The position numbers were made by a program, and so were the translations under genes. A stretch of 64,000 bases of DNA from Panicum virgatum (Eukaryota > Streptophyta > Magnoliopsida > Poales > Poaceae): the NCBI RefSeq assembly GCF_016808335.1, contig NC_053142.1:47787795-47851794 (forward strand), written 5' to 3'. The notes beneath the pieces are model-generated. The model was not told the DNA's origin. It worked only from the letters and a program-made list of their open reading frames with translations, and searched no databases. Positions 43,458 to 55,553 of this stretch are shown here, piece after piece. Position 1 is the stretch's first letter. Every line of letters begins with the position of its first letter.

Positions 43458-46400
43458 TGAGCTGCCCTACTATTTACAACAATGCTTCTTGTATTGTTCT
43501 ATATTCCCCAATAATCATCAATTTCTTAGCAATGAGCTGGTCTGTATTTGGATCTCACAGGGATTTGTTAAATGTAGCCATTCAACTGAGAGATTGGAGG
43601 AGATAGGGCAGAACTATCTCACTGATTTGCGGAACTCTGGCTTCTTTAAGCAAGTTGAAACTAAAGATCCCACTCTAGGTGATCAAACATTCTATGTTAT
43701 GCCTCCTCTTATGCATGACTTTGCAAGGCTGGTTTCAGGAACTGAATGTGCAGTTATAGATGATCTAGCATGCAGAGAAGTACTCCCAACTATACGTCAC
43801 TTGTCAATTCTAACTTATTCTGCGTACCATGAAGATCAATATGGGAACGTACTTCGTAATGAGAAGTTTGAAGGAAAATTGCGAAGAGTAGTTAATTCAA
43901 TGAGAAAATTGAGGACACTGGTCTTGATTGGGAACTATGACTACTACTTCCTCCAATCCTTGCAAGGCATATTCCAGAAGGCACAGAATCTACGGGTGCT
44001 GCAAATTTCTGCAGCATATGCTGGCTTTGGCTATTCTGCGTGCAATTTAGTGAATTCTACTCATGTTCGATATCTTAAACTTAGTGGCAAAGAGGACAAT
44101 GATGTTTTGCCTGAAGCTCTGAGCAAATTCTACCACCTTCAAGTATTAGATATTGGCTTGGATATATGTTCTACTGTACCTAATGGTATGAATAGCCTTA
44201 TCAGTCTACGGCATCTTGTTGCATCGAAGGCAGTGTACTCTTCAATCAGTAGCATTGGTAAAATGACCTCTCTTCAGGAACTACCTGACTTTAAAGTTGA
44301 CAGTCGCGCTAGCTTTGAGATAGCACAACTTCAGTCCATGAGTGAGCTTGCTGAGCTTAGTGTTTCTCAACTTGAAAAGGTTACAACTAGAGAGGAAGCA
44401 TATGGAGCAAAACTGAGAGAAAAACTTCACTTAGAAAAGCTGCACTTGTCATGGGCGAATAATTTGCCACAGGACAAATATGACAATGACATGAACTTTG
44501 AACCTTGTTTAAGCAAAGAGGTGCTTGAGGGTCTTGAACCACATCACAACCTAAAGCATCTTCAGATTTCTGGGTATTTCAGTGGTACCTCCCCAGATTG
44601 GCTTGTTAGCACTGTCTCAGTTACATGTTTGCAGACACTTCATTTAGAGGATTGTAGAGAATTACAAGTACTTCCCTCACTAGAAAGGCTTCCACTTCTT
44701 ACAAAGCTGAAGTTAAGGAATATGTGGAAAGTAAGACAAGTATCAGTTCCTTCATTGGAGGAGCTGGTGTTGATTGAGATGCCAGAGCTGGAGAGTTGCT
44801 CCTGCAATTCAGTGAGGGACTTGAACTTGAGCCTAAGAGTACTGTTGATTGATAGATGCCGTGTATTGAAGGTGTTTCCTCTCTTTGAGAGCTGTGCAAA
44901 ACTCATAATCGAGCAAAAGTCATGGTTGTCCGGTCTTAGCGAGCTTACCGTCCATGACTGTCCTAATTTAACAATATCACATACTCTACCACCTTCAAGT
45001 AGTGTTTGTAGATTGTCCATCACAGGAGTTTCAACACTTCCAGGGATGAACGGATCAACCAATGGAGAATTGACAATTATGGGGTATCATAACTGTGGTT
45101 GGGATATTTTTTCCGGAAGTCCTGATAAGCCAACGCAACTGGATGACAATTTTTTGTCATTCCATCATCTCTGGGCCTTAACTAGCTTGCAACTAGAAGG
45201 CTACCGAACAATATCGATTTCACTCGGAGGTTTCAGGCAACTCGTCAGCTTGAAGACTTTGGAAATAAGGCGCTGTAGTAAAGTTTTTTTCTCTTCAGAT
45301 GTTCTGCCAGAGCATTCTTGTGAAGACATGGCAGACGCGAATTTCAATGCTCTCCCATCTCTCAAGCATCTCGAGATTTTTAGATGTGGAATAACTGGGA
45401 AGTGGCTATCTGTGATGCTGCGACATGCACGGGCCCTAGAGGAATTGGATTTGTGGTATTGTAACCAGATATTAGGACTGTTGATGGAAGAGACAGGGAG
45501 CCGTTCATTAAATCACACCTCAATGCCACGAGCTTCATCAGCTAGTAATCCAGATGGACTCGTGCGCATTCCGTCAAATCTCATCCCCTCTCTCAAGAAA
45601 ATAATTATTAAGTGGTGCAATGAGCTAACATTTCAGCGGGACAAGGATGGCTTCTCTGTATTCACCTCCCTTGAGAAGGTAACAGTTTTGGGATGCCCCA
45701 AGCTGATCCAGTCTTTGGTGCACAAATTTGAAAACAACGACCAGCGAAACGGAAGATGGCTTCTCCCGCATTCACTTGTCGAACTTGAGATCAGCGGTTC
45801 CCCAGAAACACTGCAGCCCTGCTTCCTAGAAGATTACAACTGCCTTAAAAAGTTACAAATAGGCTACAGCTCAAGTTTGAAATTGCTCCAGCTGCATTCG
45901 TGCACGGCACTGGAGGAGTTGGTGGTTGATGGTTGTGAATCACTCGCCGCACTGGAGGGTAATTTCACGTGCCTCAAGGAATTAGTACTGCGCGACAACT
46001 CAGGGTTGGAATCACTACAGCTATGTACCTGTACAGCGCTGGAAGCCTTGACGATTGAAGATTGTGCATCCCTTGCCGTGCTAGAGGGGAATTTCACCTG
46101 CCTCCGAAAATTAGAACTGCGGCGCAACCCAAGGCTAAAATCGCTGCTGCTGCGGCGTTTCAGCACAGCACTGGAAGAATTGCTGGTTGACGATTGTGAA
46201 TCGATCGACACACTAGAGGACTTCGGAGCCCTCAGAGGTCTCAGGTATTTGGACGTATTCCGCTGCCCTGGCTTATCTCATTGTCTGGAGCGCCTGTCAA
46301 GTCAGGTCTACGAGCTGTGCGCTGGACTGGAAAGGCTTGGCACCGATGATTACTCTTTCCTCGCCACGTCATTCTGCAAGTGCCTCACCTCCCTTCGACG

Positions 46401-46740
46401 CCTAGAGTTTTGCGATCGTCAGGGGAAAGTGAGGAGAATGACAGATGAGCAATAGAGTGCGCTTCAGCTCCTCACATCCCTGCAGGATCTCCGATTTGGG
46501 TATTGCCGCAACCTTACAGATCTTCCTGTGGGTCTGCATAGCCTTCCCTCCCTCAGGAGGTTGGAGATCATTTATTGCTGTCGTATCTCAAGGCTGCCAC
46601 AAAGGGGCCTCCCACCTTCACTGGAAGAACTGATAATCAACGGCAATAGTGGGGAGCTAACTGAGGAATGCAGAATGCTGGCAACAACAATAAGCAAGCC
46701 AAGGGTCAAGGTCAAAATTGGTGGGAAATATGTGAACTGA

Positions 46741-47578
46741 TTTCTGGGTGGTGGTTAAGCAGACTTGTATACCGGCGCGGCGGGTTTCACTTTGTTGCCT
46801 TCTAAGGTATACCTCTACCGTTAATCATGTTATCTTCAGTTTTTACATCCCTCGGTGTCTCGTAAAAATAAGCCGACACTTTGCAGGCATTCAAGCTGCT
46901 GTACGTTCTACTACTACGATTGACTGTCTTCCGGATCAGTCTCATGGAACTGCATGTTGTTCAGGAAAGCGTTCGCCGTCCCCGCCTCTTCGGGATCACT
47001 TGTTGCAGGGCTCATGTTTGCCAAACAAGTGGCCAGAGGTGTGGTTCTTTCTACCCCAAAGCATAAAAAAACTGAATTTCTCGTGCCAGATTCTACAATG
47101 GTTTTATTTCGCTTATGAACCTTGTCCTCACGGGTTCACATTGCTGGATGCTAATTATTTTGTTCACAGTTATTCATCTCATCATGCAAACTGAGAGCTG
47201 AAGGCCTTATTATTTTTATTTTCTTGATTACATACTGAAGGGATCTAGCATGTTGCAAAAACTCTTTTCCTATCTTAATATAAAGATGCGCAATTCTCTT
47301 GCATATTCGATAATACTGAAGGGATCTTTATCCATAAAAAATGCTCTGCGAGTATGAAAAAGCACTCTCCAGCTCTCAACCTCTCTCGTGTGATTAACCA
47401 ACGAGACGAATATGATGATGGGATGGAGCCAACTCATATCTTGCTCTGCCCGAAATCAGCGTGGGTCTGGTGGGGATCACCCTGGACTACTGGGCATACA
47501 ACTAGACAGCTAGTCTGTGAAAATTTGAGCATGTGTGTGTGATATGCTACCTTAACAGTTATGAGAGCATTTTGTCTT
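46741..47578 (+). other. 3' flank of the NLR with a LINE 3'-end relic
   Basis: Probably 3' UTR of the NLR. At about 47270-47315, CTTAATATAAAGATGCGCAATTCTCTTGCATATTCGA-like text matches the conserved 3' end of plant LINEs but lacks the A-tail. No other gene. Confidence 0.4.
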
Positions 47579-47748
47579 ATTTTTGGGTCTGACAAAGGCA
47601 AATGTGTTGTCCTCAGATTGTGCTTGTATCCTCAGGTTATATTGCTCCACCTATGGAGCCTTTCTGTAAGTAGTGGTGTGATAACTGTGCTGCATGACCA
47701 CATGAATTTAGTAGTATGCTCAGCTAGGCTCAAGTTATTGTGAACTTA
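47579..47748. repeat. Duplicated block E, copy 2
   Basis: Partner of 6793-6960, here about 840 bp beyond the NLR end and without the Helitron that abuts copy 1. Confidence 0.7.
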
Positions 47749-47973
47749 AGGTGGACGCCCTTTCCATGAAGCTTTGTGCTTACAGGCCCACACAACTTAT
47801 CGGAGCCGTATGAGCAACGAAGTATATGGGCCAATAGTTGCCTGAAGGAACACAAGGAATCCTTCGAGAGGATAACAGCAACAGCTCTTGGTTCCAAATT
47901 GTACATCACCTTTTTAAGCAATGTTGTTCCTTGGATAAGCGAAAACAATTTGCGCATATCCCTTTGTAAGCAA

Positions 47974-48789
47974 CTAGCCTATCAATTGGTGCTCCCGCTT
48001 AAAATTAATATAAAAATAAAACTTATAGCTAATAATTATAATTATCTATATATCTCACGCTCACTTTCATCTATTAAATATTCTAACACATACTTTAAAA
48101 TACATATTTGTCGTTATCTAGTTGCAATAGATTTTATTTTGCATCGCACCTCCATATATATTTGCTATATATTTAATCGAACCATTTGTTTGTGAATTTG
48201 TTATTTTTATATCTTTCATCATACATGAATACATGGTGACACATATCACATGGTGACACATATAGTGGGTAGTATATTTAGATAAACAATAATAGAAATA
48301 ATATATTAATAATAATAAAAATAGTCATTTAAAATTTTATATTGGTGCACTTTAATAGTTTTTAGAATTATATATTTTAGATTCAGACTTAGAGGTTACT
48401 TTAACTTCTAATTATAATATAATTGGATAATTTATATGCAACTTTAGGGGTTATTTGTGTTATTTTTCTAATGGTGTAGGTGGGTAATATACACGAAGAT
48501 TATGAGGTTACTTTATAATTTATATATAATGGTAGAGGTTTGTAATTTAGATACATATTTTTGGAATTACTTTAGTCCATTTTCATAATAACATAGGTGG
48601 GTAATTTATTAGAAAAGATAACATATCCAATGACTATTATGATTAGAGTTGTCAGATTGATGACCGGATGTTTCTAATTTTTGTGAGATTTTTAGAATTT
48701 CTCTATTTTTTTAAAGTGTCCGCATAGGATTTTAAGTGGTTTCACGTGGAGACTCAAAACATACTCTCTCCACTACCAATAACTATTGT
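47974..48789 (-). mobile_element. Helitron copy, decayed, reverse orientation
   Basis: Same family as 36620-37450: it starts A|CTAGCCTATCAA and shares TAATTATCTAT...CTCACGCTC, TCGTTATCTAGTTGCAATA and GCATCGCACCTCCATATAT along its length, ending near CTCCACTACCAATAACTATTG. The 3' hairpin is degraded and the 5' TC is not exact, so it is the older copy. Confidence 0.7.
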
Positions 48790-49155
48790 AATGGTTGGTA
48801 CTAAAATTCAATCACCAAGAATAGAGTAGAAAGATAAATCCCTTTCACCTAGGTGAGAGGGAGATGTGCTTTGGTGATTACTAAAATTTAATTTTAAGTA
48901 ATAGGGATCGGATCGGTAATCTTCTAGAGCACCTGCAATCATCAAGATATTAATTTGTTGGTATTAGAAAGAGTGACGAGCAATCTATTAGAGATGCTCG
49001 TGCTACTGCACCTCCGGCTTCGCCGTTCGTGGCTAGGCGGTGTGCCATACAAAAATTGGAAATTTCAGGCTCGTAGTACAACACAACACTATGGTGCTTC
49101 TTCCAATGGATGCCGGTGTGCTATGTACGATCTGATACGCCAACTACTCGAGAAA
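48790..49155. other. Intergenic
   Basis: About 370 bases between the Helitron and block D copy 3. No gene. Confidence 0.4.
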
Positions 49156-49440
49156 GAAAATGGCTCAGCGACTCAGAAAAGAGAAAATGGCCGGGGCTTG
49201 CAAGTTGCAAATGAGGTGCGTGACGGCCATTGTTTTTTTAAAAAAAGTACTCCTAACTGAGCTACGGTTACGGACATTTCAGATTCTATCACAAGCACCG
49301 TTCTCTCACTGACACGTTGGGCCCTCTTTATGCCGCTAACGTGTGGGTCAGGGTGGCAAGTGGCAACCATGAAGCGTCATACTCATACGCGACGAAACTT
49401 TTTTTTTTTGAAAATTACGACGAAACTGTGCCTTCGAGGC
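49156..49440. repeat. Duplicated block D, copy 3 (partial)
   Basis: GAAAATGGC..., GGCCGGGGCTTGCAAG, ATTCTATCACA, TTCTCTCACTGACA and CTAACGTGTGG match 36130-36420. No type B membrane gene follows here. Confidence 0.65.
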
Positions 49441-49496
49441 GGCGAGGGATGGGGAGGGGCTTTTTGCACGGTTTGGACCGTTGGTGTATACTAGTC

Positions 49497-49694
49497 AGAG
49501 CAAGGTTTATAGCGGCACCGACCGCCGGCTGGGAGGGAGGCGGTGATGGTGGCGGGCCCACCAACTCAGCCAATGGCAGCGGCCGGAGGGCCTCTCCGCC
49601 GGCTTGAGCGGGCGCGGAGCGAGACGCTCGCCTCTGTCTCTCTCCTCGTCCACATCAGCTCCGAGTCCGTTCACCGCCGGCTATAATACATACT
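49497..49694. mobile_element. Probable MITE, 198 bp
   Basis: Ends AGAGCAAGGTTTATAGC and (reverse complement of the right end) AGAGTATGTATTATAGCC are inverted partners. GC-rich interior. No clear target duplication. Its right end supplies the TATA-like CTATAATAC upstream of the next ORF. Confidence 0.5.
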
Positions 49695-49726
49695 CTCGGG
49701 TTTGATGGAGGGTCCTGATTTGCCCC

Positions 49727-50614
49727 ATGGGCAGCAGGAAGGCACGGGTGTATACTTGCCCGCAGCCACCGCCGTCGCCCAGCATCCAATCATTCTACGG
49801 CTTGCCGCTCATCACTTGCTTCTGGTGTGGCTGGTATACATTGGCGTCCGTGACAAGCAAGAGAGCCAGGATCGGCCCCCTCTCCACCGCCGAGGTAGAC
49901 CCATCCACCGCCTCCTTGTCCACGGCTCCGCATCCTTCTACTCCTCCCGATGGCAACTCCTTGTCGGCCTCTCTCAACTCCCTCAGCAACGAAGCCACAG
50001 GAGGAGGTGATCTGATGCCCATAGGGGAAGGTGATCAGATGCCGGCGGCGGTCGGGGGAGGTGATCAGACCCCCACAGGGGAAGGCGATGAGATGCCGGC
50101 AGTGGGTGTTCATCAGGTCCCCACAGGAGAAGGTGATCAGATGTCGGCTGTGGGAGGTGCTCAGCTGCAAGGAGATAGTGCAGCGCATGACGAGCTTCAA
50201 GAGAGATGCTTTGCGTGTAATGGAAACCACATGTTACTCTGTTGTGATGCCAAATGGAGTTGTCAACCTCCCGGAATGTTTGGGATGTCAACAGAAAAGC
50301 CATTCTACTATATTGCCCCTTCCGAGGAAACTAGAGGCAATATACCACATCATGTGGGAGATTCTCTGGCTAGAGCGTGGTTCAGGGTCTTTGGAGTGCC
50401 TGGCATCACTAGAACCTGGGAGATGTTATTTCAGACTGCGTCACCAGTAGGTTTGCTTGTCGATGTTGACATAGATACATTGGATGGCAACAGGAGCAAC
50501 TGTATCAGGATGTTGATTGATCTGGCTAGCACCAATGGCGCACCATTCTTTGCTTGTATTGTTTATGGATATGAATCTGGTTATTTTGAGGTTCGCTTTG
50601 AATTGGAGGTCTAG
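49727..50614 (+). CDS. Uncharacterised protein with Gly-Asp-Gln repeats and a DUF4283/LINE ORF1-like region
   Basis: 295 codons in one exon. Residues about 95-150 hold five imperfect units of (G)EGDQMPA-type sequence. A Cys-rich patch follows (CFACNGNHMLLCC). Residues about 205-293 (SLARAWFRVFGVPG, GLLVDVDIDTLDGNRSNCIRML, GYFEVRFELEV) resemble the RNA-binding-like DUF4283 segment found in plant LINE ORF1 and related zinc-knuckle proteins; this is from memory and moderate. TATA-like sequence lies about 45 bp upstream in a MITE. Sequence beyond the stop keeps a decayed coiled-coil character, so the ORF may be the surviving front of a longer gene. An ATG at 49702 is in another frame. Confidence 0.45.
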   Translation: MGSRKARVYTCPQPPPSPSIQSFYGLPLITCFWCGWYTLASVTSKRARIGPLSTAEVDPSTASLSTAPHPSTPPDGNSLSASLNSLSNEATGGGDLMPIGEGDQMPAAVGGGDQTPTGEGDEMPAVGVHQVPTGEGDQMSAVGGAQLQGDSAAHDELQERCFACNGNHMLLCCDAKWSCQPPGMFGMSTEKPFYYIAPSEETRGNIPHHVGDSLARAWFRVFGVPGITRTWEMLFQTASPVGLLVDVDIDTLDGNRSNCIRMLIDLASTNGAPFFACIVYGYESGYFEVRFELEV

Positions 50615-50639
50615 TCAAGGTAAATTGAAAGGTAACCAT

Positions 50640-51240
50640 GAAGCTAACTAGCTGAGCAGGAAAGAATGGTAGTAGAGCATTTGACTGAGGTGTACAGTAG
50701 AGATTTAGGACTCCAATTCGGAGCTCAAGGGATGCAAAAATTGAACCTCAAATGCTTGAAACTCTTGAATATATTAGGAAACAAAAGATTCTGGGCTGGA
50801 AGTCATGGATGAGAAACTGGTTCACTTAAGTCTAAGATTTATAGTCTGATGCTGGAGAGTTTGGCTGTTCACAAGCAAACAATAAAGCATTTGAAACAAG
50901 AGCATTCAAGAGGCTAGGAGGTCCCATCTACAGCTGGACTGTGGAATGCAGAAACCAGAAAGCTAGAATCTGAGGCAAATGGGTGAAGTTTCTTGAGAAG
51001 ATAAAACATAAAGAAGTCAATCATGAACTTGAAGGAGAAGCTGCCAAGCTGGCTGTGCCTGGAACTGAGAATGAAAAGTTGGCTGGTCGCACTGAGGTGT
51101 TAAAAAAGGAAAGTGAATGTAAGTTGACCATACTCGATGAGTTGTAGGAACAGTTTAACTCTATGCATGCTGAGAATTAGCTGCAGAGAGCCAGAGAAGC
51201 TAGCTGCTCATGGGAATCACATGCCTAAACAAGGTGTCCA
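50640..51240 (+). pseudogene. Decayed coiled-coil coding sequence
   Basis: Short open pieces such as EKIKHKEVNHELEGEAAKLA, and KLAGRTEVLKKESECKLTILDEL, separated by stops and frame changes. Glu/Lys/Leu-rich and probably once continuous with the ORF ending at 50614. Not identifiable further. Confidence 0.4.
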
Positions 51241-53611
51241 AAAGGAGTTTGGAGCTCCTGTATGCAGCTGAATCATCGTTTTATCCTTGGTGGCATACAA
51301 TAAGTGGGTTTTCTTATTCCAAAGTGACTTAGATATGTTACCTTTTTTTGTAAATGTTTATGATCACCATCCAGATTCTCTTCATTTTAATCTGGATCCT
51401 TTCAATGATAACGATGATTCAGATCACTGTGACGCTCTATAATGGTCTCATTCATAAAAGATGTTATTAGTCAGGTGCCAATTGCCAAGGCATGCAGCGT
51501 GCATGTTTTTGTTTTCCTCAAAGTTTAAGACCATCAATTGTTCTCTGTTGCCATATTCATTTACAAATGATTTGCACTTCTACAAGCAGGTCGTGCTTTC
51601 CCTAATAAAGATAGTTTCCAGTGACAGTTCAACTCCAACAACTGGTAGCCTTCGGTGTTGCAGTTTTGATTAAATTACTTGTGAATGAATATTTGATATT
51701 GAAACAGTTTGTTTTAGTTAGAAGGATTTGCTAAACAATATGGTACTGCTGGTTTTGCCCTCCAGAAAGCAATCCCTGGTCAAGTCGTTAGCATTTTCAT
51801 AAGAGATCCTGGTTTGTTATTTTTAATTTGTAGGATGACCAGTGTGGAAGTGATCACTAACTTGAGCTTCATTCTATTGACACGGGTTTCTGAAACTGAC
51901 GAAAAGTTTCGTGTTGAAAAACACCTGTTAATTGAGTTTGGCTTGTGCGCTGCTGCGAAGAGTAAAAACTCTTGCTCTAAATGGGGCTACAGCGGCCGTT
52001 GAGTGTTGATGTACGAACTGATGCTCTTATTCCGGAAACTATCAGAGAAGAATTCGCGGGTTGCTCCTCATAATTCCCACTATTTGAACACAAGTCATTG
52101 ACTGAAAGGTTGCTTACGCTTATCCCTACTTACGCTAACTGCTGGGAGAGTATGCTCCTGAGTTAAGTCATTATCATCTTTGCTATTGTGCTTACTTCTC
52201 ATAACATTGGTATGCTAGTCTTGCATGTTACCAGTTCTTTTGGGATTTTGGATGGATATTAACTAATTATGTTATTTCTTTGTTGTTTTCCTTATCTATC
52301 CAAACAAAACGAACTAGTTCTTAGCTTTTGTTAATACACAATCATGAAGGTATCACTGACAGTTTGTAGTTGGGAATTATTACTCGGTTTGTTGTGCTCT
52401 TGTATATTTTGTGTGTTAACCCTCAGCCTCATGTCCCTGGATCAAGTGGTGTTTACTACCAGTGAGATAGATGGCTTGGATTAGGTAAATGCATCCCTTT
52501 ACTAGGAACGTTAGTTTAGTTAATGCTTACTACTTTCAGACCCAAACTATACTTGGGTGCTCGTTCCTACTTCAGATTTGCAGGCCACTCATTTTTTTTT
52601 CTTGCTTTGTAGGAGAATTGATGAAACAATAAGTAACCAAGACATGTGTAAAATTTTAAGATTATCTTGCTTCTGTAAGTTAGCCATAATTTGGTAAAAA
52701 TACACCATCTACCTGCTATCGGCAGGTTCTGTTCTCCATATATTCCAGAACTAGCGTACAAACAGAACGAAAATAATCCCTCTGATTATCTTTTTTTTTT
52801 GCGGGTAATCGCTCTGATTCCATAATTTCTCGTGAATCACACATTTTCACCTCATTAACTCTACTTGTACATTCTGAATTTCTTTTGGCATATATATAGT
52901 ATATTGTCTGCAGATTGGCATGATGAACAGATTGGGCTACAACTGTCTGCAGCGGCCTGCTTATATTTTTGGAAACAATGGTTCTATTGACTGACCAAAT
53001 GCAAATTTAGAGTTCTAGAGAATAGCACATCACTGAACCCTGATTGGAGTAGGTTGGAGGCTCAGTTATTTTCGGTACGGCGAGTTCCACAGTTATGTAG
53101 ATGTTTGGTTTTGCCACAAGTATATTCACATGCAAGTGCCGCCCTAATGCCTAAGGCTGAATAACGAGCAAACGTTGTAACATAAGGATGAGTCCTGTAC
53201 CATCGTCGACAAGGATTCTACTTGTGGAATCACAACAGCACCATCTGTGAAATTTTGATAGTTCTTCTTTTGCATATCTTTTCTTAAGAATGGCACATGT
53301 GAAAGAGGAAATGGACCACACGATTGCACCGAGCACCACAGTGCGGAACGAACTTAATAGCTCAGCGAATTCTTTGCCACATTGGTCATTGGTTAATTGA
53401 TACTATTGAAAATCATGTGTGCACTTTCCCAGTTTTCATAGGCTATGTCAGTTTGGTTGTGTCAATTATGGCTTTTAACCACACTAATATAGCTGCTCAT
53501 GCTACAACATGTGGTTACCAAAAGTTCAGCATCCAGCGCGAAATGATTTCAAAGCAATTGACTACAATGCCATGCTTAAGCTCTCAACATCCTATTGTAC
53601 TTGAGAAAATA
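51241..53611. other. Long stretch without a supported gene
   Basis: About 2.4 kb of ordinary plant intergenic composition. Frames up to about 70 codons have no recognisable content. A short piece at 51982-52070 (GLQRPLSVDVRTDALIPETI) looks protein-like but is isolated. Confidence 0.4.
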
Positions 53612-54208
53612 TTGCAGATTTCTAAAAAAAAAAACCCTCTATTGTACAAGCAAATGCCTTGGATGACCTTGGCATTGTACTTAAACAATGATGAGGCAAA
53701 AATAATTCCTGACCAAGACAGAGTTACAAAATAAATATCATCGATCCAAGCGAGCTGTCTTTTTTGGAAATGATGAAATTCATGATAAAAGAATTATAAT
53801 ACAGTAGCACGTACCAATACCTTTGATCTCCACATAACCCCTCAAATGTCCCAACATATAGCCACATTATACATGCCAATGACAATCCATAACCAAATTT
53901 AGAATCATTTTCATGTAACAGGCGTAGATAGCACAGAAAATCATTAACGGCCATCATTCGTTTACATGCTCTAGGTGCCAATTGTTGGGACGTCGCAGAA
54001 GCTATCGAGGTGAGGAGCAAGAAATCGCGGCAGCAACCAGAAGCGAGGAGAGGAGGCTTGGTTCTTGAAATCTTGAATGTACGTATGAGAAACTGAGGAT
54101 GAGCATAGTGGAAGACATCCTTGACGGAATCACATTTGCTTTTGCGGCCAAGAGACCAAAACGAGAGAAAATACCTTGATCTAAAAAGGTCTCTCTTACT
54201 AATATATA
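53612..54208. repeat. Duplicated block C, copy 1
   Basis: Matches 58560-58980: TTGTACAAGCAAAT, GGCATTGTACTTAAACAATGATGA, TTTGATCTCCACATA.CCCCTCA, GCGTAGATAGCACAGAAA and GGTGCCAATTGTTGGGA. A further shared piece lies at 54590-54640 (CCCGAGCTCGATAGGATAGC; in copy 2 at about 58992). Confidence 0.75.
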
Positions 54209-54431
54209 CTCCCTCCATCCCAAATTATAATGTGTTTGACTTTTTAAACACCAAGTTTACCACTCTCTTATCCAAAAAACTTGTGCAAACATAGTCAAAT
54301 TTAAATCATTCTTGAAGACCTTTTATTAATAAAGCAAGCCGAAGTGATATTTTGTACAAGTTTTTGAATAAGATGAGTGGTCAAACTTGGGATAAAAAAG
54401 TCAAACGAATTATTATTTGGAATGGAGGGAG
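54209..54431. mobile_element. Stowaway MITE, 223 bp
   Basis: Inverted ends CTCCCTCCATCCCAAATTA / (right) TTGGAATGGAGGGAG, TA target duplication (54207-54208 and 54432-54433). A Tc1/Mariner-type MITE without coding capacity. Copy 2 of block C lacks it. Confidence 0.92.
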
Positions 54432-54433
54432 TA

Positions 54434-55553
54434 CATATATAGAGACAACAGTTGTGCTTACAATTTGAATGCTCATATTTTTGCTTATTACATAATCATG
54501 GCATAAAACGATAGAGAAGTTAATGAAAAACACAAAAAAAATTATTTCCCCTGTAGGCATCTGGCTAACCTCTGCATCAAATGGTTGAGGTCGCAACCCG
54601 AGCTCGATAGGATAGCTGTGATTGGTGCAGTGGATTCAATCAGTGCGAGCTGTGGAGACCCAAATCGTAATACTTGGGCGGGTAAAAAAAGAGGGCACAC
54701 AAGCCTAGGGTGATAAGGGATAATATTATGAGATGGGATGAAAGTATGTACTTGAGCCTGATTTGCATTGAGATGATTTATTTCAAGCTTTGCAGACATA
54801 AAATAGGGAAAGCACTGTTGCATTAAGAGTGGAGCTCCAGCTCATGGGTTGACAAGAATTTGCCACCAGAAAATGATAACAAACGCTACTATTCTCATGT
54901 GCATATATGTGGGTTTGTCTATAGAAAGTATCAAGTAGGAAAAGCGGTGCTTAGACTTATGCTACATCAATGGAGTTATCGATCATTACTCTCCCACCTT
55001 TTATTTAGGTATAGATGCCTTGGTGCATTAGAGAGATGGTGGAGAAACAACGATGCTTGGTGCACGCGTTGGGTACTATACATCTTAGCATGAGTTACGA
55101 ATACGCATTTATAATGAGGAAAATATTTGTTGGCTGCAAAATACCAAGAATCGCTGAGTAATGTGCTAGGGATGCGAGAAAAGATTTCTCATTTACATGC
55201 ATTGGTGGAGAGACTCATGGTTATATGCATGAAGGACACTCCATCTTATCATCTCATGGTTTTTCATCTGATGATGAAGAAATTAGTACTAGAAGAGTTC
55301 CATCGTGGTTTAACTTTTTCATGCATCCTACCCTAACTGTCATTGTATAAGGGAGAGGCTATAGCATGTAACAATAATGAAGATCGTGATGCCTAGTGTG
55401 CAACGATGGTTGCTGTACTATATAATCATGCACAAGTTAGACTCATGCCTACGGCAGAATGTGCTACGGAGTAACAAAGAAACATTCTAAATGTTTACGT
55501 CATTTGATTTTTCCTTTGATTTTATGAATTATTATTATTTTACTTATGTATAT
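54434..55553. other. Intergenic
   Basis: About 1.1 kb. Contains the tail of block C (to about 54650) and no supported gene. Confidence 0.4.

Larger units (their letters stand above)
38999..46740 (+). pseudogene. CC-BED-NB-ARC-LRR resistance-type gene, broken by two insertions and a stop
   Basis: Exons: 38999-39299 (Rx-type coiled coil, starting MEAVDPLVEAAVLWLAQ), 39403-39712 (BED finger), and a large exon from 39988. Its parts are 39988-40525, 42150-42640 and 43458-46455, separated by a LINE derivative and a Helitron. Removing both insertions leaves one frame, and the coding bases divide evenly by three. NB-ARC motifs: P-loop GIGGIGKT (40361-40384), RNBS-A with FDYRIWIWVS, kinase-2 LLILDDVWDD (42210-42242), RNBS-B VIIVTTR, GLPL-type GNPLAAQ, MHD in PLMHDFARL (about 43705). 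About 20 irregular LRRs follow. A TAG at 46453-46455 then cuts off about 94 residues that remain open to TGA at 46738-46740. NLRs detect pathogen effectors in the cytosol; this copy should make no full protein. I chose 38999 as the start because the coiled-coil family begins there. Confidence 0.9.

Noticed and set aside
44640..45062. Minus-strand frame of 140 codons
   Set aside because: Antisense shadow of the LRR-coding exon.
53324..53734. Plus-strand frame of 136 codons overlapping block C
   Set aside because: No recognisable content; block C copy 2 does not preserve the frame.
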